From contig NZ_BMQB01000006.1 in the NCBI RefSeq assembly GCF_014647895.1, positions 310,001 to 374,000 on the forward strand: a DNA stretch of 64,000 bases, given 5' to 3'. Source of the stretch: Pilimelia anulata (GTDB lineage Bacteria > Actinomycetota > Actinomycetes > Mycobacteriales > Micromonosporaceae). Below, in pieces: positions 9,029 to 17,207 of this stretch. The position numbers and the translations under genes were made by a program. The notes below the pieces were generated by a model that was not told where the DNA came from, ran no database searches, and saw nothing but the letters and a program-made list of their open reading frames with translations. The first letter of the stretch is position 1; each line of letters begins with the position of its first letter.

Positions 9029-11479
9029 ATGCAGGCACTCTTCGACCCACCTCCCGTCCAGCCGGTCCAGCGGGATGGTGCGTACGCCGACGACCGGGCT
9101 CCCGCCGACCCCGAGGCCCTGCTCGCGGGCCTGAACGACGCCCAGCGGGCGGCCGTCGTCCACGCCGGCAGCCCGCTGCTGATCGTGGCCGGCGCCGGCT
9201 CCGGCAAGACGCGCGTGCTCACCCACCGGATCGGCTACCTGCTGGGCGCGCGCGACGTCCACCCCGGGCAGATCATCGCCATCACCTTCACCAACAAGGC
9301 CGCCGCCGAGATGCGCGAGCGGGTCGAGGGGCTGGTGGGGCGGCGGGGCCGCTACATGTGGGTGTCCACGTTCCACTCCGCGTGCGTGCGCATCCTGCGC
9401 CGGGAGCACGCGGCGCTCGGGCTCAAGTCGGGCTTCACCATCTACGACGCCGACGACAGCCGGCGGCTGATGCAGCTCGTCGCCCGCGAGCTGGACCTGG
9501 ACCCGAAGCGGTACGGCGCCCGCGCGCTGGTCACCCGGGTGTCCGCGCTGAAGAACGAGCTGGTCGACCCGGAGCGCGCCACGGCGGAGGCGAAGGGGCC
9601 GCAGGAGCGGGCGGTGGCCGAGGCGTACACGCTGTACCAGCGGCGGCTGCGCGAGGCACACGCGCTCGACTTCGACGACCTGATCATGACGACCGTGCAC
9701 CTGTTCCAGGCCCACCCCGAGGTGGCCCGGGTGTACCGGCAGCGGTTCCGGCACGTGCTGGTCGACGAGTACCAGGACACCAACCACGCCCAGTACATGC
9801 TCATCAAGGAGCTGGTCGGCCCCGCGGGCGACGCCGAGCTGCCGCCGGCCGAGCTGTGCGTGGTCGGCGACGCCGACCAGTCCATCTACGCCTTCCGCGG
9901 CGCGACGATCCGCAACATCATGGAGTTCGAGCGGGACTTCACCGACGCCGCGACGATCCTGCTGGAGCAGAACTACCGCTCCACCCAGACGATCCTCAAC
10001 GCCGCCAACGCGGTGATCGACCGCAACGCCGGGCGCAAGCCGAAGCGGCTGTGGAGCGAGGCGGGCGCGGGGGAGCCGATCACCGGGTACGTCGCCGACA
10101 CCGAGCACGCGGAGGCCGACTGGGCCGCCCGGGAGATCGACCGGCTGGTCGACGCGGGCGCGGTCCGGTACGGCGAGGTCGCGGTGTTCTACCGGACCAA
10201 CGCGCAGTCGCGGGTGTTCGAGGAGGTGTTCATCCGGCACGGGCTGCCGTACAAGGTGGTCGGCGGGGTGCGCTTCTACGAGCGGCGGGAGGTCCGGGAC
10301 GCGCTGGCGTACCTGCGGGCCATCGCCAACCCCGACGACACGGTGAGCCTGCGCCGCATCCTGAACACCCCGCGGCGGGGGATCGGCGAGCGGGCGGAGG
10401 CGTGCGTCGAGGCGCTGGCCGCGCGCGACCGGCTGTCGTTCGGCGCGGCGCTGCGCCGGGCGGCGGACGCGCCGGGGATGCCGGCCCGGGCGGCGAAGTC
10501 GATCGAGGCGTTCGTGGCGCTGCTGGACGAGCTGCGCGACCTGGCCGCCACCGCCGCGCCGGACGAGGTGCTGGAGGAGGTGCTGCGCCGCACCGGGTAC
10601 CTGGCCCAGCTCGAGGAGAGCCTGGACCCGCAGGACGAGGGCCGGGTGGAGAACCTGCAGGAGCTGGTCAGCGTCGCCCGCGAGTACGCCGAGCGGGCCG
10701 AGCTGCTCGCGGCCGGCGGCGACGCGGGGGAGGAGGCGGCCGAGCCGGCGGCGCAGGCGGACGACGCCGCCGAGGGCGCGGCCGCGGCCCGGCCCGCCGG
10801 CACGCTGGACGGGTTCCTGGAGCAGGTGTCGCTGGTCGCCGACGCCGACCAGATCCCCGACGACGACCCGGACCACACCGGCGTGGTCACGCTGATGACC
10901 CTGCACACGGCCAAGGGGCTGGAGTTCCCGGTCGTGTTCCTGTCCGGGTTGGAGGACGGGACGTTCCCGCACATGCGGTCGCTGTCCGACCCGGGGGAGC
11001 TGGAGGAGGAGCGGCGGCTGGCGTACGTGGGGATCACCCGCGCCCGGCAGCGGCTCTACGTGTCCCGGGCGATCACCCGGGCGGCGTGGGGGCAGCCGCA
11101 GTACCAGCCGGCGTCCCGGTTCCTCGGCGAGCTGCCGGCCGAGCTGGTCCGCTGGGAGCGGACCGAGGCCGCCGCGACGACGTGGTCCGGCGGGGGCGGG
11201 CACGGCGGGCGGGCGGAGCGGTCGTCGTTCGTCGGCGGTACGCCCAAGGGCGCCGAGCTGGCCGCCCGGATCGGGGTGGACGCGAGCAAGTTCCGCGCGG
11301 CGAGCGAGCTGTCGGCGGCGCCGGTGGTGGCGGCGGGGGACCGGGTCAACCACCAGCGGTACGGGCTGGGGCGGGTCGTCGCGGTCGAGGGCGCGGGGCC
11401 GCGGGCCAGGGCGCAGATCGACTTCGGCGACCAGACCCTCTGGCTGATCCTCCGGCACGCCCCGCTGGAGAAGATCTAG
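9029..11479 (+). CDS. pcrA: ATP-dependent DNA helicase PcrA (UvrD/Rep family)
   Basis: This is a 3'-5' superfamily 1A helicase for repair and for clearing recombination and transcription-replication conflicts; 816 residues, the usual length. Walker A (GAGSGKT) is near residue 54, motif II (DEYQDTN) near 245, motif III region GDADQSIYAFRG near 285, motif IV QNYRSTQTI near 314, and motif V TLHTAKGLEFPVVFLSG near 622. A C-terminal Tudor-like segment (VNHQRYGLGRVVAVEG, near 772) matches the RNA-polymerase-binding tail of PcrA. An acidic Ala-rich insert lies near residues 565-590. The ATG at 9029 has no ribosome-binding site, but the -10 box of a damage-type promoter lies just upstream, consistent with a leaderless transcript and DNA-damage control. 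Confidence 0.96.
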   Translation: MQALFDPPPVQPVQRDGAYADDRAPADPEALLAGLNDAQRAAVVHAGSPLLIVAGAGSGKTRVLTHRIGYLLGARDVHPGQIIAITFTNKAAAEMRERVEGLVGRRGRYMWVSTFHSACVRILRREHAALGLKSGFTIYDADDSRRLMQLVARELDLDPKRYGARALVTRVSALKNELVDPERATAEAKGPQERAVAEAYTLYQRRLREAHALDFDDLIMTTVHLFQAHPEVARVYRQRFRHVLVDEYQDTNHAQYMLIKELVGPAGDAELPPAELCVVGDADQSIYAFRGATIRNIMEFERDFTDAATILLEQNYRSTQTILNAANAVIDRNAGRKPKRLWSEAGAGEPITGYVADTEHAEADWAAREIDRLVDAGAVRYGEVAVFYRTNAQSRVFEEVFIRHGLPYKVVGGVRFYERREVRDALAYLRAIANPDDTVSLRRILNTPRRGIGERAEACVEALAARDRLSFGAALRRAADAPGMPARAAKSIEAFVALLDELRDLAATAAPDEVLEEVLRRTGYLAQLEESLDPQDEGRVENLQELVSVAREYAERAELLAAGGDAGEEAAEPAAQADDAAEGAAAARPAGTLDGFLEQVSLVADADQIPDDDPDHTGVVTLMTLHTAKGLEFPVVFLSGLEDGTFPHMRSLSDPGELEEERRLAYVGITRARQRLYVSRAITRAAWGQPQYQPASRFLGELPAELVRWERTEAAATTWSGGGGHGGRAERSSFVGGTPKGAELAARIGVDASKFRAASELSAAPVVAAGDRVNHQRYGLGRVVAVEGAGPRARAQIDFGDQTLWLILRHAPLEKI

Positions 11480-11488
11480 CGCGGCGCC

Positions 11489-11518
11489 GACCCGCCGGGC
11501 CGGATCGCGCGGCGGGTC
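11489..11518. terminator. Bidirectional hairpin between pcrA and the M23 gene
   Basis: Arms of 9 bp (11489-11497 and 11510-11518, GACCCGCCG and its complement) lie between convergent genes. The right arm overlaps the stop codon of the minus-strand peptidase gene. Confidence 0.5.
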
Positions 11519-12401
11519 AGCAGGAGGTGCGGATGCCGCGGGCGCCGAGCCAGCCCGCCGGGTTGACCTGGTTCCACAGGCCCTTGTGGACCTCGAAGTG
11601 CAGGTGCGGGCCGGTCGAGTCGCCGGTGCTGCCCTCGAACCCGAGGACCGTGCCGGCCTTGACCGGCTGGCCCGCCCGGACGGCGGTCTTCTGCATGTGC
11701 GCGTAGTGGGTGAGCGTGCCGTCGGCGTGCCGGAGCATGACCGAGATGCCGTACCCGGCGTAGTTCCAGCCGGCGGCGACGACCACGCCGCGCTGCACCG
11801 CCCGGATCGGCGAGCCGGCCGGGCGGGCGAAGTCGATGCCGGCGTGCAGCACGCCCCAGCGCTGCCCGAAGCACGAGGTGACCGACGCGCCGGGCAGCGG
11901 GTGGCTGTACCTGCGCGCGGCGGCCAGCGCCCTGCGCGCGGCGGCCCGGACGGCCAGCGCCCGCTTCTCCCGGGCGCGCTGCGCCGCGCGCGCCTCGGCG
12001 GTGGCGACGACCACCCTGGCCGTGCCGCGGGCGGCGACCCGCGGCGCGGGCGTGGTGAGCGCGCGGACGGCGTCGTTGCGCGGGCTGCCGCGGCTGGCCA
12101 CGTCGGCGGCCCGGCCGGCGTCGGCCGCCGGGTCGCCGGCGAGTGCGGCGGTGCGGACCGTGTCGGCGGCGGGGTCGATGCGGGGCAGTTCGACGGTGTC
12201 GGCGAGGTCGGAGCCGCTGGCGGCGGAGCCGAGGGCGACCGCGGCGGCCGTCACGCCGAACACGGCGGCGGTGGCGGTCGGCCCGACCTGGATGCTGACC
12301 GGCGCGGCGTGCGCCCCGCGGGCGAACGGGGGCGCGCGGTGGGCGCCGGGCGCGGCGGTGGCGCGCCGGCGGCCCCGGTAGCGGTCCGGACGGTCCGGCA
12401 C
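11517..12401 (-). CDS. M23 (LytM) peptidoglycan endopeptidase, catalytic residues intact
   Basis: A 294-residue zinc peptidase predicted to cut peptide cross-bridges in peptidoglycan. The start is GTG 12401, behind GGAGATCAC; longer in-frame versions have no ribosome-binding site. A basic N-terminus ([11 protein letters not shown]) is followed by a hydrophobic segment (TAAVFGVTAAAVALG) that exports or anchors it. A long Ala/Arg-rich helical linker leads to the LytM domain from about residue 165. The metal and catalytic motifs are all present: HAGIDF (HxxxD), THYAHM and GPHLHFE (HxH). It lies convergent to pcrA and upstream of a second M23 gene on the same strand with the same RYRGRRR start, so the two are probably paralogues. 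Confidence 0.92.
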   Translation of the reverse strand: MPDRPDRYRGRRRATAAPGAHRAPPFARGAHAAPVSIQVGPTATAAVFGVTAAAVALGSAASGSDLADTVELPRIDPAADTVRTAALAGDPAADAGRAADVASRGSPRNDAVRALTTPAPRVAARGTARVVVATAEARAAQRAREKRALAVRAAARRALAAARRYSHPLPGASVTSCFGQRWGVLHAGIDFARPAGSPIRAVQRGVVVAAGWNYAGYGISVMLRHADGTLTHYAHMQKTAVRAGQPVKAGTVLGFEGSTGDSTGPHLHFEVHKGLWNQVNPAGWLGARGIRTSC

Positions 12402-12531
12402 GTGATCTCCCCCCGGCTCGGCGGTCCACTCCAGGGTTCCGCCGGGCCGGCGCGGCCGGCATCGGCCGGCGACCGCGTCCCGGCCCGCAGTCGGGCGGGC
12501 GGAATGACCGATTGGCCGGACGGTAGGGCGC

Positions 12532-12574
12532 AAAAAAGGGCATACGGCGCGATGATCGCGGCGCCGTATGCCCT
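12532..12574 (-). terminator. Intrinsic terminator of the second M23 gene
   Basis: On the minus strand a perfect 14-bp stem (arms 12537-12550 and 12561-12574) with a 10-base loop is followed directly by TTTTTT (12537-12532). This is a textbook Rho-independent terminator, unusual in such GC-rich DNA. It lies 14 bases after the stop of the gene ending at 12589. Confidence 0.9.
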
Positions 12575-12588
12575 CGGTGATCAGGTGG

Positions 12589-13317
12589 TTACGCGGTGGA
12601 GCTGAGCCCGCCGTAGATGGCCTCGACCTCGAGCTTGATGTTGACGCCCTTGGCCTCGAGGAACGGGATCGGGTCGACCGCCTCGCCGCCGGACCGGATC
12701 TCCAGGTACAGCTCCGGCGCGTAGGCCAGGCCCGTGTTGCCGACCAGGCCGACCTTGTCGCCGGCCTTGACCTGCTGGCCCTCGCTCACGGCGAGGGAGG
12801 ACTGGTGGCCGTACAGCGACTCCAGGCCGTTGCCGTGGTCGATCACCACGGTGTACCCGTACGCGCCCATCCAGCGGGCGACCTTCACGGTGCCGGCGTG
12901 TACCGCGCGGACCGTGCTGCCCTCGGGCGCGGCGAGGTCGATGCCCGGGTGCATCTTCCCGTCGACGACGCCGAACGGGGACGTGAAGTGGTACCCCTTC
13001 ACCGGCAGCAGCCACGCGTCGGCGGCCTGCTGGTCGACGGAGCGGGTCACCTCGGCGCGGCGGGTGCTCCGGGAGGCGGCCTGCGGGTTGTCCCGCTCCG
13101 CCAGGTCCTGCGCGATCTGCGACGACTCGGCGACCTTGGCGAGCGTCGCGTCGGGGATCTCCTTGGCGTCGGGGAAGAAGGCGCTGGCCCCCATCGCCAC
13201 CATTCCGGCCCCGACGAACGCGCCGGTCACCGCCGCGGCGTACCGGCTGCGCGGCGGGGTCGGTACCCGCCGGCGACCGCGATACCGGTCCGGCTCAGAC
13301 GACAAACGCTGACGCAC
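12589..13317 (-). CDS. M23 (LytM)-like protein lacking the HxH motif
   Basis: A 242-residue exported protein with a LytM fold. Start GTG 13317 has a good GGAGG site 8 bases upstream. A basic start (RYRGRRRVP) and hydrophobic segment (AVTGAFVGAGMVAMGASAFF) give export or anchoring; an acidic helical linker follows. The LytM domain keeps HPGIDLAA (HxxxD) and the YGHQS histidine, but where active enzymes have PHLHFEI this protein has PELYLEI. Both histidines of HxH are therefore replaced (H to E, H to Y), and one of these is a zinc ligand. It is thus more likely an activator or scaffold of cell-wall hydrolases, like the degenerate LytM factors EnvC/NlpD, than an enzyme. The very long leader upstream suggests RNA-level control. 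Confidence 0.9.
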   Translation of the reverse strand: MRQRLSSEPDRYRGRRRVPTPPRSRYAAAVTGAFVGAGMVAMGASAFFPDAKEIPDATLAKVAESSQIAQDLAERDNPQAASRSTRRAEVTRSVDQQAADAWLLPVKGYHFTSPFGVVDGKMHPGIDLAAPEGSTVRAVHAGTVKVARWMGAYGYTVVIDHGNGLESLYGHQSSLAVSEGQQVKAGDKVGLVGNTGLAYAPELYLEIRSGGEAVDPIPFLEAKGVNIKLEVEAIYGGLSSTA

Positions 13318-13661
13318 GCATATCCTCCGTAATCGGTGTCCATGGTGGTCGGCGGGCGGATGTATTGGGGGTGACCCGCTGGCCGATGTCCCCTCCGCCG
13401 GTGGTGCCGGTGGCGGGTGGGTCCTGCGGACGGGTACGTGCGCGCGGCGGCGGCGGTTCGAGCCGTTCGCGGCACTCACCCGTCTGGGGTGCCGGGCTCC
13501 GGTGCGTGGCCGGTGCCCATGCTCTTCAGTTGGCTGGCACTCCCGGCGCGGGTGCGCGTGCGGCAATTGCGCGCATGCAGCACGTGCCGCGGATGGAAAT
13601 GCCGTGCAGCCAGCATATCGATGGCCACGCGACACCGTAGCTAACGCCTACCCCCCGTTAC
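13318..13661 (-). promoter_or_regulatory. Long structured leader and promoter region of the LytM-like gene; possible c-di-AMP riboswitch
   Basis: About 340 bases without a gene precede the GTG at 13317. Known biology: in actinobacteria, ydaO (c-di-AMP) riboswitches often precede cell-wall hydrolase genes. What I see on the minus strand is only partly like that consensus: GGGTGAGTG near 13485, CGAACC near 13457 and CCCGTCCGCAGG near 13430. The conserved GTCAGCTAACCTC-type block is not evident, so I cannot call it firmly. At 13637-13660 are nested inverted repeats (TAACG with CGTTA; GTAGC with GCTAC) that may mark the promoter. From 13662 to 13944 I see no further gene. Confidence 0.3.
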
Positions 13662-13944
13662 AAGTCACTGGGGGGCCAGAATGCGACCCGGGTGCGTCTG
13701 TCCGTCGTAGAGCGCCCGATTCTGTTGCGGTATAAGGCGATTAGACCCGACTTCGCTCAGTAGTCAAGCACATGACGCAACGTATTGTGTCCGGAAGGTA
13801 GTACTTGATCAGCTTATCGGGTGACGCCCGGCGGACCGGACGGGGGACACCGTCGGGGACCCACCGGCCGGGGTGGGTGGGGTCCCGCTTCCGGGGACGC
13901 GTTACCGTGCGTCGAAGGGTCGGCCGCCGGAAGGGTACTGCCTG

Positions 13945-14346
13945 ATGAGCTCACGGATTCGCGTCGTCGTCGCCAAGCCCGGCCTCGACGGCCATGACCG
14001 CGGCGCCAAGGTCGTCGCGCGCGCGCTGCGCGACGCCGGCATGGAGGTCATCTACACCGGCCTGCACCAGACGCCGGAGCAGATCGTGGAGACCGCGATC
14101 CAGGAGGACGCCGACGCGGTCGGCCTGTCCGTGCTCTCCGGCGCGCACATGACGCTGTTCCGCAAGGTGCTCGACCTGCTCGCCGAGCGCGACGCGCGGG
14201 ACATCGTGGTGTTCGGCGGCGGCATCATCCCGGACGACGACATGCCCGAGCTGTCGCGGATCGGCGTGGCGAAGGTGTTCACGCCCGGCGCGACCACGTC
14301 CTCGATCGTGGAGTGGGTCCGGGCGAACGTGAAGACCGAGTCCTGA
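13945..14346 (+). CDS. Cobalamin-binding small subunit of an acyl-CoA mutase (IcmB-like)
   Basis: A 134-residue stand-alone B12-binding domain. It carries the classic signature: DGHDRG (DxHxxG, whose histidine binds cobalt), then GLSVLSGAH (SxL) and VFGGGIIP (GG). The start is ATG 13945, behind GGAAGGG; the longer frame from 13873 has no site. Size and sequence resemble IcmB, the small subunit of isobutyryl-CoA mutase (about 136 residues), and the C-terminal domain of methylmalonyl-CoA mutase. Such proteins work with a separate large subunit, which is not in this window. The neighbouring sucCD genes handle succinyl-CoA, the product of methylmalonyl-CoA mutase, so a link to propionate or branched-chain metabolism is plausible. 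Confidence 0.9.
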   Translation: MSSRIRVVVAKPGLDGHDRGAKVVARALRDAGMEVIYTGLHQTPEQIVETAIQEDADAVGLSVLSGAHMTLFRKVLDLLAERDARDIVVFGGGIIPDDDMPELSRIGVAKVFTPGATTSSIVEWVRANVKTES

Positions 14347-14471
14347 CCGCCGCCCGCGCGCCCGCCGGACCGCGGCGGGCCGGGCGGGACGGAAATTCCA
14401 CCCCGGAGTGGCGCCGGACCGGGGCGGAATGTGAATCCTTCTCGGACATTCGGCTCCGGACACACGAAAAT

Positions 14472-14508
14472 GAGGGGCCGGGCGCACCCCTCACACGCCC
14501 GGCCCCTC
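14472..14508 (+). terminator. Terminator of the B12-subunit gene
   Basis: A perfect 13-bp stem (arms 14472-14484 and 14496-14508) with an 11-base loop, 125 bases after the stop codon. From 14509 to 14779 I see no gene, only a small hairpin at 14655-14671 (CGAGGTG with its complement). Confidence 0.65.
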
Positions 14509-14779
14509 CATGCACGACGCCCCGCCGCCACCCCTCGACCGACAGGGCATCGGCCGTCCATGCGACCCGCCGGCGGCTCGCGCCGCGGTCCGGGTCGGTA
14601 GTCGTCGCGGGCGCGGTGGCGCCGGCGACATCCTTCTCAACGACGGCTCTCGGGCGAGGTGACGCACCTCGCAGAGAAACTTTGTCCTGGTATGCCGGAT
14701 TGCGCCGACCCGGTCGGGTGCCGGTACCGCGACCGGGTCGTCCGCGGCGCCGCGCCCGGGGAAACACCGCGTGACGCGA

Positions 14780-14801
14780 GCGTGTGCGGTACGGCACACG
14801 C
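14780..14801 (+). promoter_or_regulatory. Palindrome upstream of sucCD
   Basis: GCGTGTGC and its exact complement GCACACGC flank six bases (GGTACG). It lies 142 bases before the sucC start, in a gene-free stretch, and may be an operator or a leader hairpin for the sucCD operon. No regulator can be assigned. Confidence 0.3.
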
Positions 14802-14943
14802 CGCCCCCGACGCCCGGCCCCGGCGCGCCGCCTCGATAAGCTGCGCCGAGGGCCCGCCTCGACCGGAGCGGCGGGCGGCACACTCTCACCCTCGCCGGCG
14901 GGCCGTCACGCGCGCCGCGCAAGAGAACGGGACGGACGCACAG

Positions 14944-16116
14944 GTGGACCTGTACGAGTACCAGGGGCGCGACCTGTTCGGAAAGCACGGCCTGCCCGTG
15001 CTCGACGGCGGCGTCGCCACGACCCCGAGCGAAGCCCGCGCCATCGCCGAGCGACTCGGCGAGCGCGTGGTCGTCAAGGCCCAGGTCAAGGTCGGCGGCC
15101 GGGGCAAGGCCGGCGGCGTGAAGCTGGCCGAGGGGGCCGACGAGGCGGAGGCCAGGGCCACCGACATCCTCGGCATGGACATCAAGGGCCACACGGTGCA
15201 CAAGGTCATGGTCACCGTGACCGCCGACATCGCCGAGGAGTACTACCTCTCCTACCTGCTCGACCGCGCGAACCGCACCTTCCTCTGCATCGCCAGCGTC
15301 GCCGGCGGCATGGACATCGAGGCCGTCGCCGAGCAGACGCCGGAGCAGGTGGCCAAGATCGCGATCGACGCGCTCAGGGGCGTGGACGAGGCGAAGGCGC
15401 GGGAGATCGTCACCGCGGCCCGGTTCCCGGCCGAGGTCGCCGAGCAGGTCGTGGTCATCGCGCAGCAGCTCTGGGCGGCGTTCGTCGCCGAGGACGCCAC
15501 GCTGGTCGAGGTCAACCCGCTGGCCAAGACGGCCGAGGGCCGGGTGCTCTGCCTGGACGCGAAGGTCACGTTCGACGCCAACGCCGACTTCCGCCAGCCG
15601 GAGCACGAGGCGTACGTCGACCAGTCGGCGATCGACCCGCTGGAGCAGCGGGCCAAGGAGAAGGACCTCAACTACGTCAAGCTCGACGGCGAGGTCGGCA
15701 TCATCGGCAACGGCGCCGGCCTGGTCATGAGCACGCTCGACGTGGTCGCGTACGCGGGCGAGGACTTCGGCGGGGTCAAGCCGGCCAACTTCCTCGACAT
15801 CGGCGGCGGCGCCAGCGCCGACGTGATGGCCAACGGGCTGGAGATCGTCCTCTCCGACCCGGCGGTCAAGAGCGTCTTCGTCAACGTCTTCGGCGGCATC
15901 ACCGCGTGCGACGAGGTGGCCAACGGCGTCGTGCAGGCGCTCGCCCTGCTGAAGCAGCGCGGCGAGGACGTCACCAAGCCGCTGGTCGTCCGGCTGGACG
16001 GCAACAACGCCGAGGCCGGTCGGGCGATCCTCGACGGCGCGGCGAACCCGCTCGTCCAGCGGGTCGACACGATGGACGGCGCGGCCCGCCGCGCCGCCGA
16101 GCTGGCCGCGGCCTGA
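14944..16116 (+). CDS. sucC: Succinyl-CoA synthetase beta subunit
   Basis: The nucleotide-binding beta subunit of the TCA-cycle enzyme that interconverts succinyl-CoA and succinate with ADP/ATP or GDP/GTP; 390 residues, the normal length. It starts at GTG 14944 with the family N-terminus [20 protein letters not shown]; an upstream in-frame ATG at 14659 would add an unrelated basic tail. The ATP-grasp fold is shown by [18 protein letters not shown] and by the C-terminal ligase domain ([17 protein letters not shown]). It is followed 18 bases later by sucD. The start lacks a strong Shine-Dalgarno motif. Confidence 0.96.
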   Translation: MDLYEYQGRDLFGKHGLPVLDGGVATTPSEARAIAERLGERVVVKAQVKVGGRGKAGGVKLAEGADEAEARATDILGMDIKGHTVHKVMVTVTADIAEEYYLSYLLDRANRTFLCIASVAGGMDIEAVAEQTPEQVAKIAIDALRGVDEAKAREIVTAARFPAEVAEQVVVIAQQLWAAFVAEDATLVEVNPLAKTAEGRVLCLDAKVTFDANADFRQPEHEAYVDQSAIDPLEQRAKEKDLNYVKLDGEVGIIGNGAGLVMSTLDVVAYAGEDFGGVKPANFLDIGGGASADVMANGLEIVLSDPAVKSVFVNVFGGITACDEVANGVVQALALLKQRGEDVTKPLVVRLDGNNAEAGRAILDGAANPLVQRVDTMDGAARRAAELAAA

Positions 16117-16134
16117 GCGGGGAGGGTTACTGAC

Positions 16135-17025
16135 ATGGCTATCTGGCTCACCGAGGACTCCAAGGTCATCGTCCAGGGGATGACCGGCTCCGAGGGCATG
16201 AAGCACACCCGGCGGATGCTCGCCGCGGGCACCGCGATCGTCGGCGGGGTCAACCCGCGCAAGGCCGGCACCACGGTCGACGTGGACGGCACCGGCGTAC
16301 CGGTGTTCGGCACGGTCGCCGAGGCGATCAAGGAGACCGGCGCGGACACCTCCGTGGTCTTCGTGCCGCCGGCGTTCTGCAAGGGCGCCGTCATCGAGGC
16401 GATCGACGCGGGCATCGGCCTGGTCGTCGTCATCACCGAGGGCATCCCGGTGCACGACACCGCCGCCTTCTGGGCGCACAACAACGCCGCCGGCAACCGG
16501 ACCCGGATCATCGGGCCCAACTGCCCGGGCATCGCCTCGCCGGGCAAGTCCAACGCCGGCATCATCCCGGCCGACATCACCGGCCCCGGCCGGATCGGCC
16601 TGGTCTCCAAGAGCGGCACGCTGACGTACCAGCTCATGTACGAGCTGCGCGACATCGGCTTCTCCACCAGCGTCGGCATCGGCGGCGACCCGGTCATCGG
16701 AACCACGCACATCGACGCGCTGGCGGCGTTCCAGGACGACCCCGACACCGAGGCGATCGTGATGATCGGCGAGATCGGCGGCGACGCCGAGGAGCGGGCC
16801 GCGGACTTCATCAAGCAGTACGTGACCAAGCCGGTCGTCGGCTACATCGCCGGCTTCACCGCGCCCCCCGGCAAGACCATGGGGCACGCCGGCGCGATCA
16901 TCTCCGGCTCGTCCGGCACCGCCGAGGCGAAGAAGGCGGCGCTGGAGGCGGCGGGCGTGCGGGTCGGCAAGACGCCGACCGAGACCGCCAACCTCATGCG
17001 CGAGGTCATGCGCCAGCACGTCTGA
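16135..17025 (+). CDS. sucD: Succinyl-CoA synthetase alpha subunit
   Basis: The CoA-binding subunit that carries the phosphohistidine intermediate; 296 residues. Start ATG 16135 follows GGGGAGGG. The N-terminal Rossmann CoA-binding domain reads [14 protein letters not shown], with GGVNPRKAG after it. The phosphorylated histidine is in GHAGAIISG, near residue 247. It forms the enzyme with SucC from the gene upstream. A hairpin follows at 17045-17089. Confidence 0.97.
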   Translation: MAIWLTEDSKVIVQGMTGSEGMKHTRRMLAAGTAIVGGVNPRKAGTTVDVDGTGVPVFGTVAEAIKETGADTSVVFVPPAFCKGAVIEAIDAGIGLVVVITEGIPVHDTAAFWAHNNAAGNRTRIIGPNCPGIASPGKSNAGIIPADITGPGRIGLVSKSGTLTYQLMYELRDIGFSTSVGIGGDPVIGTTHIDALAAFQDDPDTEAIVMIGEIGGDAEERAADFIKQYVTKPVVGYIAGFTAPPGKTMGHAGAIISGSSGTAEAKKAALEAAGVRVGKTPTETANLMREVMRQHV

Positions 17026-17044
17026 GGCGCGGACGACGCGAGCG

Positions 17045-17089
17045 CGGCCCGGGCGGGCCCGGCCGGACCGGTCGGACCCGCCCGGGCCG
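17045..17089 (+). terminator. Terminator of sucCD
   Basis: A perfect 13-bp stem (arms 17045-17057 and 17077-17089) begins 19 bases after the sucD stop codon. There is no T tract, as is common in this type of genome. Confidence 0.7.
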
Positions 17090-17207
17090 TTCCGGCTGCC
17101 GGGCCCGGACCTCCCCGCGGGCGCGGCAGCCGCCGATGGTCCGCCGTGGGCGCGGCACCGGTCGATCAGGCCGCCGTTCCCGCCGTTGATCTGCAAAGGT
17201 GGAGGGG

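Noticed and set aside
7136..11458. 1440-codon minus-strand ORF spanning pcrA and the 5'-nucleotidase
   Set aside because: The pcrA part is antisense noise; the secreted nucleotidase begins with its signal peptide at 8932.
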